DNA of 64,000 nucleotides from Pseudomonas sp. S09G 359 (GTDB lineage Bacteria; Pseudomonadota; Gammaproteobacteria; Pseudomonadales; Pseudomonadaceae): NCBI RefSeq assembly GCF_002843605.1, contig NZ_CP025263.1, positions 700,501 to 764,500 of the forward strand, read 5' to 3'. Shown piece by piece: positions 55,269 to 64,000 of this stretch (position 1 is its first letter; each line of letters starts with the position of its first letter). The notes under the pieces were generated by a model. It saw only the letters and a program-made list of their open reading frames with translations, ran no database searches and was not told where the DNA came from. The position numbers and the translations under genes were made by a program.

Positions 55269-58200
55269 ATGCTGAACAAAGGACTGATCCTGGCTTGCGC
55301 GCTGGCCCTGCTGAGCGCCTGCGATTCCTCCGACAAACCGGCAGCACCGCCTGCGCCAACGGTAGCGGTGGCCCCCAAACCGGCCAAGGCGGCAGTGGAT
55401 GTGGCGGCGCTCAAGCAGCGTTATGCCGGGCGTGAGTTGAGTGTGGTGGACGTGTCCGAGGTGCAACTGGACGGCGCCAGTACCTTGTCGGTGAGCTTTT
55501 CCATCCCGCTGGACCCGGAGCAGAAGTTCGCCGACAAGCTGCGCCTGGTGGACAGCAAGTCGGGCAAGGTCGATGGCGCGTGGGAGCTGTCCGATAACCT
55601 GATGGAATTGCGCCTGCGCCACCTGGAGCCGCAGCGCAAGCTGGTGCTGACGGTGGATGCCGGGGTCAAGGCGGTCAACGCCAACACACTCGCCGCCGAG
55701 TACAGCGCCCGCCTGGAAACCCGTGACCTGCAAGCCACCGTCGGCTTCGCTAGCCGCGGCACCTTGCTGCCGACGCGCCTGGCCGAGGGCCTGCCGGTGA
55801 TCGCGCTGAACGTCGACAAGATCGACGTCGAATTCTTCCGCATCAAGCCCGAATCCCTGCCGTCGTTCCTCGCGCAATGGGGCCGCAACACCAGCCTGCA
55901 AAGTTATGAATCCCGCGAGCTGCTGCCGTTGGCCGACCTGGTCTACGGTGGCCGCTTCGACCTCAACCCGGCGCGCAATACCCGCGAAACCCTGTTGCTG
56001 CCGATCGCTGGCCTCAAGCAATTGCAGCAACCGGGCGTCTACCTGGCGGTGATGCGCGCCTCGGGCACTTACAATTATTCGCAACCGGCCACGCTGTTCA
56101 CCTTGAGTGATATAGGCCTGTCGGTGCACCGCTACGCCAATCGCCTGGACGTGTTTACCCAGGCCCTCGAAGGTGGCAAGGCGCTGGACGGCGTCGACCT
56201 TGAAGTGCTGGATGCCGATGGCCGCGTGCTGGGCCAGGGCAAGACTGAGAAGGGTGGGCATGCCGAGCTGCCACTGCCGAAAAAGGCCCAGGTGCTGCTG
56301 GCCAAGACAGGCGAGCAGACCAGCCTGCTGCGCCTGGACAGCGCCGCGCTGGACCTGGCCGAGTTCGATATCGGCGGTCAGCCTTCGCACCCGTTGCAGT
56401 TCTTTGTGTTCGGCCCACGCGACCTGTATCGCCCCGGCGAAACCGTGCTGCTCAATGCGCTGCTGCGCGACAAGGATGGCAATGCCGTCAAGCCGCAGCC
56501 GGTCAGCGTCGAAGTGCGCCGCCCGGACGAGCAGGTGAGCCGCAAGTTTGTCTGGGATGCCGATGCGTCCGGCCTCTATCAATATCAACTGCAATTGAAC
56601 AGCGAGGCGCCCACCGGGCGTTGGCAGTTGGTGTTCGACCTGGGCGATGGCAAGCCGCAGCTGTATGAATTCCTTGTCGAAGACTTCCTGCCCGAGCGCC
56701 TGGCGCTGGAGCTCAAAGGCAGCGATACGGCGTTGAGCCCGGCCGACAACCCGGTCATCCACGTTAACGGGCGTTACCTCTACGGCGCGCCGGCGTCGGG
56801 CAACCGGGTCAGCGGCCAGGTGTATGTGCGCCCCCTGCGCGAAGCGGTCAAGGCGCTGCCGGGCTATCAGTTCGGCTCCGTCACCGAAGAAGAGCTGAGC
56901 CAGGATTTCGAGCTGGACGAAAGTGTGCTCGATGCCAAGGGCCAGGAAGACCTGACCCTGGAAAGCAAATGGGCCGAGGCCAAGTCGCCGCTGCAATTGA
57001 TCGTGCAAGCCAGCCTGCACGAGTCGGGCGGCCGGCCGATCACCCGGCGCCTGGTGCAGCCGATCTGGCCGGCCGAGCAACTGCCGGGCCTGCGCGGGTT
57101 GTTTGATGGCAAGGAAACCAATGGCGATGGCCCGGCGGAATTCGAAGTGCTGCTGGCCAACCAGGACGGGCACAAACTCGCCGCGCAGAACCTCAAGGTG
57201 CGCCTGGTGCGCGAGCGTCGCGACTACTACTGGAACTACTCCGACAGCGATGGCTGGAGCTACCATTTCAACGAAAAATTCCTCAACCTCGACGAACAGA
57301 CCTTGAACATCAAGGCCGGTGATACCGCCAAGGTCAGCTTCCAGGTGGAGTGGGGCCCTTACCGCGTCGAGGTCGAAGACCCGCAGACCGGGCTGGTCAG
57401 CAGCCTGCGCTTCTGGGCCGGCTACCAGGCCCAGGACAACACCGAAGGCGGCGCCGTGCGCCCCGACCAGGTCAAGCTGGCGCTGGACAAACCCGCGTAT
57501 GGCGACGGCGATACCGCCAACGTCACGGTCACGCCGCCGGCAGCCGGTAAAGGCTACCTGCTGGTGGAGTCGGCCGAAGGGCCGCTGTGGTGGCAGGAAA
57601 TCGACGTGCCGGCCGAGGGTAAAAGCTTCGCGGTGAAGCTCGACCCGAAATGGTCGCGCCATGACCTGTACGTGAGCGCCCTGGTGATTCGCCCCGGCGA
57701 GCGCAAAGCCAATATCACCCCCAAACGTGCCGTAGGCCTGCTGCACCTGCCGCTGGACCGTACTCAGCGCAAGCTGGGCGTGACCCTCACTGCGCCGGAA
57801 AAAATGCGCCCCAAACAACCACTGACGGTGAAAATCGCCGCCAGGAATGCGGATGGCAGCGTGCCCAAGCAGGTGCATGTGCTAGTCGCGGCGGTGGACG
57901 TGGGCATTCTCAATATCACCGAATACCCGACACCCGATCCTTACTCCAGCCTGTTCGGTCGCAAGGCCTATGGCGTCGACCAGTTCGACATCTATGGCCA
58001 GTTGATCGAAGCCGGGCAGGGCCGCCTGGCCAGCCTGGCATTCGGCGGTGATGCGGCGTTGGCCAAGGGCGGCAAGCGCCCGGACACCAGCGTGACTATC
58101 GTCGCCCTGCAAAGCGCGCCGGTGACCTTGAATGAGCAGGGCGAGGGCGAAGTCAGCGTCAACATCCCGGACTTCAACGGTGAGCTGCGCCTGATGGCCC

Positions 58201-60164
58201 AGGCCTGGAGCGATGACCGCTACGGCATGGCCGAAGCCAAGACCGTGATCGCCGCGCCGCTGATCGCCGAGCTGTCGGCGCCGCGTTTCCTCGCGGGTGG
58301 CGACCAGACCAGCCTGGCGCTGGACCTGTCCAACCTGTCGGGCAAGGCGCAGAAGCTGGATGTGCAACTGAGTGCCGAAGGGCAGCTGGAATTGGTCAAC
58401 ACTGGCGCGCAAACCTTCGAATTGAAGCAGGGCCAGCGCACCACGCTGCATATCCCGGTGAAAGCCTGGGGTGGCCTGGGGCATGGTAAGGTCAAGGTCA
58501 TGGTGAACGGCCTCGACCTGCCGGGTGAAAACCTGCCGCCGTTCAGTCGCGAATGGACCTTGGGTGTGCGCCCGGCGTACCCGGCATTGCTCAAGCATTA
58601 CCGCGCGGTGCTCAAAAACGAATCGTGGAGCCTGCCTGCTGGCACGCTGGACCAGTTTGATGCCTCGGGGCGCGAGGCGTTGCTGAGCCTGTCGAGCCGG
58701 CCGCCGCTGAACCTCGGCGCGCAGATCAGCGCGCTGAAGGCTTACCCTTACGGTTGCCTGGAGCAGACGGCCAGCGGCTTGTATCCGTCGCTGTATGCCG
58801 ACGACGCCTTGCTCAAGCGCTTGAGCATCAAGGGTGAGCCGGATGCCGAGCGCAAACGCAAGATCGAGCTGGGCATCGAACGCCTGCTGGGCATGCAGCG
58901 CTACAATGGCAGTTTCGGTTTGTGGGGCGCCGATGGCGAAGAAGAATATTGGCTGACCGCGTATGTCACCGACTTCCTGCTGCGGGCCCGTGACCAAGGG
59001 TTTGCCGTGCCGCCTGAAGCCTTGAAAAAAGCCAGCGAGCGCCTGCTGCGTTACGTGCAGGAGCGCAACCTGATCGAAGTCGACTACAGCGACAACGCCG
59101 ACCACACCCGCTTTGCCGTGCAAGCCTACGCGGGCATGGTGCTGGCGCGCAGCCAGCAGGCACCGTTGGGCGCGTTGCGCAGTATTTTTGAGCGGCGCAG
59201 CGAGGCGCGCTCTGGCTTGCCATTGGTGCAGTTGGCCATCGCGCTGCAGAAGATGGGTGACCAGCCGCGCGCCGATCAGGCCTTGCTCGCCGGGTTGGCG
59301 GCGCAACGCAATGCCAATGAATGGCTGGCCGATTACGGCAGCCCATTGCGCGACCAGGCGATGATTCTGGCCCTGCTTGAAGAAAATGACCTGGCCAAGG
59401 GCAAGCGCGAGGAGCGTTTGTTCGCGCTGTCGGATCAATTGGCGGCCAGCCCGTACCTGTCGACCCAGGAGCGTAATTCGTTGTTCCTGGCCGGGCGCCT
59501 GGGGTTCGCTAAGCCCGAGGCCAACTGGCAGGTGTCGCTGACCGGCAGCGGCGGTGTGCATGAGTTGAATAACCAGCAATCGACCCTGGCACTGGAGGGT
59601 AAGCAGCTGTCCAGCGACCTGGCCTTGAGCAATCAGGGGGATACACCGGTGTACCAGCAGTTGAGCATTTCCGGTTATCCACAGGTGCCGCCGGCAGCGG
59701 GGGGCGACAACCTGAGCATCCGCCGTGAGTACCTGGGCATGAACGGCCAGCCGTTGAACCTGCGCAGCCTCAACAGTGGCGACCTGGTGTTGGTGCATCT
59801 GGCCGTGAGCGCCAAGCAGCGTGTGCCCGACGCCCTGGTGGTGGACTTGCTACCGGCGGGCCTGGAGCTGGAAAACCAGAACCTGGCGCAAAGCGCCGCC
59901 AGCCTGGAAAACGCCAGCAGCCAAGTGAAGGAGTGGCGTGAGGCGATGCAGAACTCGACCCTCAAGCATCAGGAGTTCAGGGATGACCGCTATGTCGCGG
60001 CGATGAATCTGGACGGTTCGGGGACTACGCACCTGCTGTACCTGGCGCGTGCCGTGACACCGGGGACGTATCGAGTGCCGCCGCCGCAGGTGGAGTCGAT
60101 GTACCGGCCGAACTGGCAGGCGGTGGGGGAGACTCCGGCGGATCTGGTGATCAAGGGCCGCTGA
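55269..60164 (+). CDS. Bacterial alpha-2-macroglobulin lipoprotein (YfhM/MagD type)
   Basis: About 1631 residues. Lipoprotein signal LLSAC with Asp at +2, predicting retention in the inner membrane facing the periplasm. Successive macroglobulin beta domains follow, with a central PTPDPYSSLFGRKAYG region and the thioester motif CLEQ at about residues 1163-1166 in YPYGCLEQTASGLYPS, inside an alpha-alpha toroid. It ends with a receptor-like beta domain. Traps attacking proteases by covalent capture. Next downstream on this strand is pbpC, its usual partner, which mends cell wall. The start has only a weak ribosome site, but the signal peptide fixes it. Confidence 0.95.
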   Translation: MLNKGLILACALALLSACDSSDKPAAPPAPTVAVAPKPAKAAVDVAALKQRYAGRELSVVDVSEVQLDGASTLSVSFSIPLDPEQKFADKLRLVDSKSGKVDGAWELSDNLMELRLRHLEPQRKLVLTVDAGVKAVNANTLAAEYSARLETRDLQATVGFASRGTLLPTRLAEGLPVIALNVDKIDVEFFRIKPESLPSFLAQWGRNTSLQSYESRELLPLADLVYGGRFDLNPARNTRETLLLPIAGLKQLQQPGVYLAVMRASGTYNYSQPATLFTLSDIGLSVHRYANRLDVFTQALEGGKALDGVDLEVLDADGRVLGQGKTEKGGHAELPLPKKAQVLLAKTGEQTSLLRLDSAALDLAEFDIGGQPSHPLQFFVFGPRDLYRPGETVLLNALLRDKDGNAVKPQPVSVEVRRPDEQVSRKFVWDADASGLYQYQLQLNSEAPTGRWQLVFDLGDGKPQLYEFLVEDFLPERLALELKGSDTALSPADNPVIHVNGRYLYGAPASGNRVSGQVYVRPLREAVKALPGYQFGSVTEEELSQDFELDESVLDAKGQEDLTLESKWAEAKSPLQLIVQASLHESGGRPITRRLVQPIWPAEQLPGLRGLFDGKETNGDGPAEFEVLLANQDGHKLAAQNLKVRLVRERRDYYWNYSDSDGWSYHFNEKFLNLDEQTLNIKAGDTAKVSFQVEWGPYRVEVEDPQTGLVSSLRFWAGYQAQDNTEGGAVRPDQVKLALDKPAYGDGDTANVTVTPPAAGKGYLLVESAEGPLWWQEIDVPAEGKSFAVKLDPKWSRHDLYVSALVIRPGERKANITPKRAVGLLHLPLDRTQRKLGVTLTAPEKMRPKQPLTVKIAARNADGSVPKQVHVLVAAVDVGILNITEYPTPDPYSSLFGRKAYGVDQFDIYGQLIEAGQGRLASLAFGGDAALAKGGKRPDTSVTIVALQSAPVTLNEQGEGEVSVNIPDFNGELRLMAQAWSDDRYGMAEAKTVIAAPLIAELSAPRFLAGGDQTSLALDLSNLSGKAQKLDVQLSAEGQLELVNTGAQTFELKQGQRTTLHIPVKAWGGLGHGKVKVMVNGLDLPGENLPPFSREWTLGVRPAYPALLKHYRAVLKNESWSLPAGTLDQFDASGREALLSLSSRPPLNLGAQISALKAYPYGCLEQTASGLYPSLYADDALLKRLSIKGEPDAERKRKIELGIERLLGMQRYNGSFGLWGADGEEEYWLTAYVTDFLLRARDQGFAVPPEALKKASERLLRYVQERNLIEVDYSDNADHTRFAVQAYAGMVLARSQQAPLGALRSIFERRSEARSGLPLVQLAIALQKMGDQPRADQALLAGLAAQRNANEWLADYGSPLRDQAMILALLEENDLAKGKREERLFALSDQLAASPYLSTQERNSLFLAGRLGFAKPEANWQVSLTGSGGVHELNNQQSTLALEGKQLSSDLALSNQGDTPVYQQLSISGYPQVPPAAGGDNLSIRREYLGMNGQPLNLRSLNSGDLVLVHLAVSAKQRVPDALVVDLLPAGLELENQNLAQSAASLENASSQVKEWREAMQNSTLKHQEFRDDRYVAAMNLDGSGTTHLLYLARAVTPGTYRVPPPQVESMYRPNWQAVGETPADLVIKGR

Positions 60165-60186
60165 TAGCCTAATTTGAAATAGGGGC

Positions 60187-60218
60187 AGATGTGGGAGGAG
60201 GCAAGCCCCCTCCCACAG
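60187..60218. repeat. Single REP hairpin after the alpha-2-macroglobulin gene
   Basis: GTGGGAGGAGGC and GCCCCCTCCCAC form one compact hairpin just past the stop codon and before the small opposite-strand gene; it could act as a bidirectional transcript boundary. Confidence 0.75.
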
Positions 60219-60231
60219 AGGATTTTTGGCG

Positions 60232-60525
60232 TTAGTGGACTACCCAGCTCAGGAGCCACAGGCCGAGCATCAACCAGATAATCCCAAAGACGATCGACGC
60301 GCGCATAAACGCGCGCACGGCCGAGTACAGGAACAGCAGGCCGACGATCAGGGTGATGATGCTGATGATCGACGTGTCCATGCCCAAGGTGCGGGACAGG
60401 CCTTCGACAAAGTTGCCGCCGGCGTTGGTCAAGGCACCGAACAACCCGCTGAGGCCGTCGACGATAAAGCGGATGATGGAGCCCAGCGCCTGGCCCAGCC
60501 ATTCGAAAAAGCTTTCTACCTGCAT
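60232..60525 (-). CDS. Small two-helix membrane protein of unknown function
   Basis: About 97 residues. An amphipathic N-terminus (MQVESFFEWLGQALGSIIRF) is followed by two hydrophobic helices (about 52-70 and 78-96: IISIITLIVGLLFLYSAV; IVFGIIWLMLGLWLLSWVV). No recognised domain. Lies on the opposite strand between the alpha-2-macroglobulin and pbpC genes. Good ATG, coherent hydrophobic pattern and normal codon use argue that it is real. Confidence 0.75.
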   Translation of the reverse strand: MQVESFFEWLGQALGSIIRFIVDGLSGLFGALTNAGGNFVEGLSRTLGMDTSIISIITLIVGLLFLYSAVRAFMRASIVFGIIWLMLGLWLLSWVVH

Positions 60526-60642
60526 GTGTGTGTCCTGAGTAAGAGGTGGGCGTATCTGTGCCTTTGGTTGTAATTGCGACAGGCTAGTTCCCTACCAGCA
60601 TAGAGGTTTGCCCGTTTGAGTTTTGTATTAATGACTCGGTTT

Positions 60643-60736
60643 GATGTGGGAGGGGGCTTGCCCCCGATGGCGGTATGCCTGTGAACGCTTTGGCAACTGA
60701 CCCACTGCCATCGGGGGCAAGCCCCCTCCCACAGTT
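60643..60736. repeat. REPIN overlapping the start of pbpC
   Basis: Inverted arms GTGGGAGGGGGCTTGCCCCC and GGGGGCAAGCCCCCTCCCAC around about 40 bases. The first in-frame ATG of pbpC (60675) lies in the spacer and the second arm is in the reading frame. Confidence 0.9.
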
Positions 60737-63050
60737 ATTGCGTTGGACCTTGGCAAGTGTGTTGCTGGTGATTGCCCTGCTGTGGCTGGCCGATCGCTTC
60801 TGGCCGTTGCCCCTGCCAGAGGACGACCTGGCGCGGGTGGTACTGGCCGAGGATGGCACGCCGTTATGGCGGTTTGCCGATGCCAACGGGGTGTGGCGCT
60901 ACCCGGTGCAAACCAGCGAAGTGTCGCCGTATTACCTGGACGCATTGCTCACCTATGAAGACCGCTGGTTCTACCAGCACCCTGGCGTAAACCCGCTGGC
61001 ATTGGCGCGGGCGACGTGGCAGAACCTCACGGGCGCGCGGGTGGTGTCCGGCGGCAGCACCTTGTCGATGCAGGTGGCGCGGTTGCTCGACCCGCATTCG
61101 CGCACCTTCCACGGCAAACTGCGCCAGCTGTGGCGCACGGCGCAGTTGGAGTGGCACCTGTCCAAAGAACAGATCCTCAACCTGTACCTGAATCGCGCGC
61201 CGTTTGGCGGCACCTTGCAGGGCGTGGCGGCCGCCAGTTGGGCTTACCTGGGCAAGTCCCCGGCACAGTTGACCCACGCCGAGGCCGCCCTGCTTGCAGT
61301 ATTACCCCAGGCGCCGAGTCGCCTGCGCCCCGACCGCCACCCGCAACGCGCCCAGGCTGCGCGGGACAAGGTGCTGCGCCGCCTGGGTGAATTCCAGGTA
61401 TGGCCGCAGTCGGCGGTGGATGAAGCCCTCGAAGAACCGTTGCTGCTGGCCCCGCGCCTGGAACCCAGCCTGGCGCCTTTGCTCGCGCGCCGCCTGAACC
61501 GCCCGGACAGCCCGCCGCTGATCCGCACCACGCTGGACGCCACCCTGCAACGCCGCCTGGAAGACCTGCTGCTGGGCTGGCGCGCGCGCCTGCCGGAGCA
61601 CACCTCCGCCGCCATTCTAGTGGTGGAAGAAGAGAGCATGGCGGTGCGCGCCTATCTGGGGTCGGTGGATATCAACGATGCCAAGCGTTTTGGCCACGTG
61701 GACATGATCAGCGCGCTGCGTTCGCCCGGCTCCACCCTGAAACCCTTCCTCTATGGCATGGCCCTGGACGATGGCTTGATACATTCCGAATCGCTGTTGC
61801 AGGACGTGCCGCGTCGCTATGGCGATTATCGGCCGGGCAACTTCTCCATGGGGTTTACCGGCGCGGTACCGGCGAGCACGGCGCTGTCCAGTTCATTGAA
61901 CCTGCCGGCCGTGCAATTGTTGGAGGCCTACGGGCCCAAGCGCTTTGCCGCGCAGATGCGCATCGGCGGGGTGCCATTGGCGCTGCCGGCGCTGGCCGAG
62001 CCCAACCTGGCGCTGATCCTGGGCGGCGCGGGCAGCCGCCTCGAAGACCTGGTCAGCGGCTACAGCGCCTTTGCCCGCGACGGCAGGGCGGCAACGATTC
62101 GATTACAGCCGGACGATACGCTTAGAGAACGGCCATTACTGTCGCCAGGGTCCGCCTGGATTGTGCGGCGCATCCTCAGTGGCCAGGCGCGCCCGGACCG
62201 CGACCCCCGCGCCGAGCTGGTTCAGCGCCCGGTGCTGGCCTGGAAAACCGGCACCAGCTACGGCTTTCGCGATGCCTGGGCGATTGGTGTGGGGCCGCGT
62301 TACCTGATCGGCGTATGGATCGGCCGACCCGACGGCACGCCGGTGCCGGGGCAGTTCGGCCTGGCCTCGGCCGCGCCGTTGATGTTGCAAGTGCACGATG
62401 TGCTGACCAACCGCGACAGCCAGCGCGGCATCAGCGCGCCCGTCAGCCCGGTGCCGGCCAATGTCGGCGTGGCGGCGATCTGTTGGCCGCTGGGCCAGCC
62501 GATGAACCGCAGCGACCCCAACTGCCGTCGCCAGCGCTTTGCCTGGACCCTGGATAACACCACGCCGCCGACCTTGCAGGCGCTCGATCAGCCGTTGAGT
62601 GTGGGTTTGATGGAAGCCATCTGGGTCAACGCCAAGGGTTTGCGCGTGGACGCCCATTGCCCTGGTGCCGTCGGCAAAAATATTGCCCTGTGGCCCGCGC
62701 CACTGGAGCCTTGGCTGCCAAGGGCTGAACGCCGTGAAGCACGCATCCCGGCGGCCGACCCGGATTGCCCGCCACCGGCACTCGCCGCGTCTTCGCCGCT
62801 GTCGATCGTCGGCATCCGCGAAGGCGACCAACTGCGCCTGCCAGCGGGCAGCCAGCAAGCCCTGCAGCTGAAACTATCCGCCCTCGGCGGCAGTGGTCGG
62901 CGCTGGTGGTTCCTCAACGGCGCGCCGTTGGGCGACAGCGCCAACCAGGACTTTATCAATGCCAGCTTCGAGCGCCTGGGCCGCTACCAGCTCAGCGTCC
63001 TCGATGAAGCCGGCCAAACCGCAAGGCTGGAATTCAGCGTCGTCGACTAG
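60675..63050 (+). CDS. pbpC: Penicillin-binding protein 1C (PbpC)
   Basis: About 791 residues. Membrane anchor LASVLLVIALLWLADRFWPL, then the transglycosylase domain (EDRWFYQHPGVNPLALARA; SGGSTLSMQVARLLDP), then the transpeptidase with SPGSTLKPF (active Ser-x-x-Lys), a Ser-x-Asn in SSSLNLP and KTGTS, then the BiPBP_C-type tail. Makes or repairs peptidoglycan, normally paired with alpha-2-macroglobulin. The N-terminus is odd: residues 1-20 (MPVNALATDPLPSGASPLPQ) are encoded by the REPIN and have no ribosome site. The only nearby alternative is a TTG at 60738, right at the membrane anchor. The true start is uncertain. Confidence 0.93.
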   Translation: MPVNALATDPLPSGASPLPQLLRWTLASVLLVIALLWLADRFWPLPLPEDDLARVVLAEDGTPLWRFADANGVWRYPVQTSEVSPYYLDALLTYEDRWFYQHPGVNPLALARATWQNLTGARVVSGGSTLSMQVARLLDPHSRTFHGKLRQLWRTAQLEWHLSKEQILNLYLNRAPFGGTLQGVAAASWAYLGKSPAQLTHAEAALLAVLPQAPSRLRPDRHPQRAQAARDKVLRRLGEFQVWPQSAVDEALEEPLLLAPRLEPSLAPLLARRLNRPDSPPLIRTTLDATLQRRLEDLLLGWRARLPEHTSAAILVVEEESMAVRAYLGSVDINDAKRFGHVDMISALRSPGSTLKPFLYGMALDDGLIHSESLLQDVPRRYGDYRPGNFSMGFTGAVPASTALSSSLNLPAVQLLEAYGPKRFAAQMRIGGVPLALPALAEPNLALILGGAGSRLEDLVSGYSAFARDGRAATIRLQPDDTLRERPLLSPGSAWIVRRILSGQARPDRDPRAELVQRPVLAWKTGTSYGFRDAWAIGVGPRYLIGVWIGRPDGTPVPGQFGLASAAPLMLQVHDVLTNRDSQRGISAPVSPVPANVGVAAICWPLGQPMNRSDPNCRRQRFAWTLDNTTPPTLQALDQPLSVGLMEAIWVNAKGLRVDAHCPGAVGKNIALWPAPLEPWLPRAERREARIPAADPDCPPPALAASSPLSIVGIREGDQLRLPAGSQQALQLKLSALGGSGRRWWFLNGAPLGDSANQDFINASFERLGRYQLSVLDEAGQTARLEFSVVD

Positions 63051-63138
63051 GGCCTCATCGGGGGCAAGTCGAATCTTCGCACCTCTGAAGGTGATCACAA
63101 ATCCAATGTGGGAGGGGGCTTGCCCCCGATGAGGCCCT
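63049..63138. repeat. 20-base perfect inverted repeat built on a REP, after pbpC
   Basis: AGGGCCTCATCGGGGGCAAG (63049-63068) and its exact reverse complement (63119-63138) flank 50 bases. The second arm extends a GTGGGAGGGGGCTTGCCCCC REP, and the first begins inside the pbpC stop codon. It may form the transcript end of pbpC. Confidence 0.85.
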
Positions 63139-63199
63139 AAAGGTTCACTTGCCTTCAAGCCCAATCCCCCCGAAGCTACCCACCTTCAGGAGCCCCCGC

Positions 63200-63508
63200 A
63201 TGAACCTCGAACACCTCACCGAACGCCTGCATCGTATCCGCGATACCAACGACTGGAAGCAGTTCCACAGCCCGAAAAACCTGGCCATGGCCGCCAGCGT
63301 CGAAATGGCCGAACTGGTGGAAATCTTCCAATGGCTGACCGAAGACCAGTCCCGCCAGCTGCCGGCCGACAAACTCGCCCATGCCGGGCAGGAAGTCGGC
63401 GATATCGTGCTGTACCTGCTGTTGCTGTGCAGTGAGTTGGGCCTGGACATGAACGAGGTTGTGCGCGCCAAACTGGCCGACAGCGAACGGCGGTTTGCCC
63501 ATGAGTGA
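63200..63508 (+). CDS. MazG-like nucleotide pyrophosphohydrolase
   Basis: About 102 residues, a single-domain MazG/RS21-C6-like (dCTP pyrophosphatase type) enzyme. The metal-binding ExxE...ExxD pattern is visible in AASVEMAELVEIFQWL and HAGQEVGDIVLYLLLL. ATG at 63200 follows AGGAG and starts MNLEHLTERL; the frame upstream is non-coding. Probably removes non-canonical dNTPs. Overlaps the methyltransferase gene by eight bases. Confidence 0.92.
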   Translation: MNLEHLTERLHRIRDTNDWKQFHSPKNLAMAASVEMAELVEIFQWLTEDQSRQLPADKLAHAGQEVGDIVLYLLLLCSELGLDMNEVVRAKLADSERRFAHE

Positions 63509-64000
63509 CCGCCATTTCGACCAATTGGCCACGCGCTTTGCCGAAAAAATCTACGGCGGCGCCAAAGGTGCCATCCGCCTGGCGGTGCTCCAGGCCGACC
63601 TGACCGAAGCCTTGCCCCAACGCCCGTTGCGCGTGCTGGATATCGGCGCGGGGCTGGGGCATATGTCGTTGTGGCTGGCCGAGCAGGGCCATCAGGTGAC
63701 CCTGGCCGAGCCTGCCGAGCCCATGCTTGACGGCGCGCGCCAACGTTTCGCCGACGCTGGGCAGACTGCGACCTTTATCCACGCGCCCTGGCAAGACCTG
63801 CTCGGCCAACTCACCGAACCCTACGACCTGGTGCTGTGCCACGCCGTGCTGGAGTGGCTGGCCGAGCCCCATGCGATCCTGCCGGTGCTGCACCAGCTCA
63901 CGGTGCCGGGCGGCTGGTTGTCGCTGGCGTTCTACAACCGTGATGCGCTGATTTATCGCAACCTGCTCAAAGGCCATTTCCGCAAAATGCGCAAGAACGA
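63501..64000 (+). CDS. cmoM: CmoM-like tRNA 5-carboxymethoxyuridine methyltransferase, cut by window end
   Basis: The first 166 or so residues are present and the gene runs off the window. N-terminus MSDRHFDQLATRFAEKIYGG is typical of CmoM (formerly SmtA); the Rossmann SAM loop VLDIGAGLGHMSLWLAEQG and VLCHAVLEWLAEP follow. It methylates cmo5U34 in tRNA. It starts eight bases inside the preceding gene, so the two are probably co-translated. Confidence 0.9.
   Translation, partial: MSDRHFDQLATRFAEKIYGGAKGAIRLAVLQADLTEALPQRPLRVLDIGAGLGHMSLWLAEQGHQVTLAEPAEPMLDGARQRFADAGQTATFIHAPWQDLLGQLTEPYDLVLCHAVLEWLAEPHAILPVLHQLTVPGGWLSLAFYNRDALIYRNLLKGHFRKMRKN

Noticed and set aside
55188..57878. Open frame of about 896 codons on the minus strand opposite the alpha-2-macroglobulin gene
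   Set aside because: Shadow of codon bias in the real gene; low-complexity composition and no recognisable domain.

Overview
The window looks like a chromosomal segment of a fluorescent pseudomonad (Pseudomonas fluorescens group). Three things point there: high GC content, GNGGGAGCGGGCTTGC/CCCGAT-type REP palindromes scattered between genes, and a gene order (retS-purD-purH-fis-dusB-DUF3426-prmA-accC-accB-aroQ-MCP-gcbA-DUF2333-nudix-yciH-speA) that matches, from memory, the PA4856-PA4839 block of P. aeruginosa. No rRNA, tRNA, CRISPR, prophage or insertion sequence was seen.

Layout. (1) 21-5608, minus strand: the urea ABC transporter urtABCDE, with a sigma-54 type -24/-12 promoter upstream of urtA. 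(2) 5912-11836, plus strand: one enormous protein of about 1974 residues made of nine degenerate tandem units of about 220 residues, of unknown function. (3) 11833-16821, minus: a TonB receptor plus FecCD-type ABC importer, preceded by a palindrome that resembles a Zur (zinc) operator. (4) 16972-21973, minus: a copper-handling cluster (two DUF2946 proteins, a PCu(A)C chaperone, the OprC receptor and a PepSY membrane protein). (5) 22147-28440: cobalamin genes in two divergent operons, cobL-cobK (minus) and cobG-cobH-cobI-cobJ (plus). (6) 28666-30038: an orphan gene with a structured leader and a convergent marC.

(7) 30235-46537, minus: a conserved housekeeping and signalling block. It holds the hybrid kinase RetS, purine synthesis (purD, purH), Fis with its DusB partner, PrmA, the acetyl-CoA carboxylase subunits AccB/AccC with AroQ, a chemoreceptor, and a REC-REC-GGDEF diguanylate cyclase (GcbA-like). 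(8) 46837-51054, plus: DUF2333, Nudix, YciH and arginine decarboxylase SpeA. (9) 51211-55017: accessory genes, namely a lipoprotein esterase, a protein joining RTX-like calcium repeats to an M91 (NleD/HopH1-like) zinc-protease domain, and a MATE exporter. (10) 55269-63050: a bacterial alpha-2-macroglobulin with an intact thioester and its usual partner PBP1C, with a small membrane protein between them on the opposite strand. (11) 63200-64000: a MazG-like pyrophosphohydrolase and a CmoM-like methyltransferase cut by the window edge.

Fourteen REP/REPIN-type elements punctuate the intergenic spaces; one supplies the apparent start codon and first residues of pbpC. The least explained parts are the nine-repeat giant protein, the RTX-M91 fusion and the orphan at 28666. 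Each of these lies in a convergent gene pair whose stop codons overlap. Gene names come from recognised family features and gene order; no database search was run.
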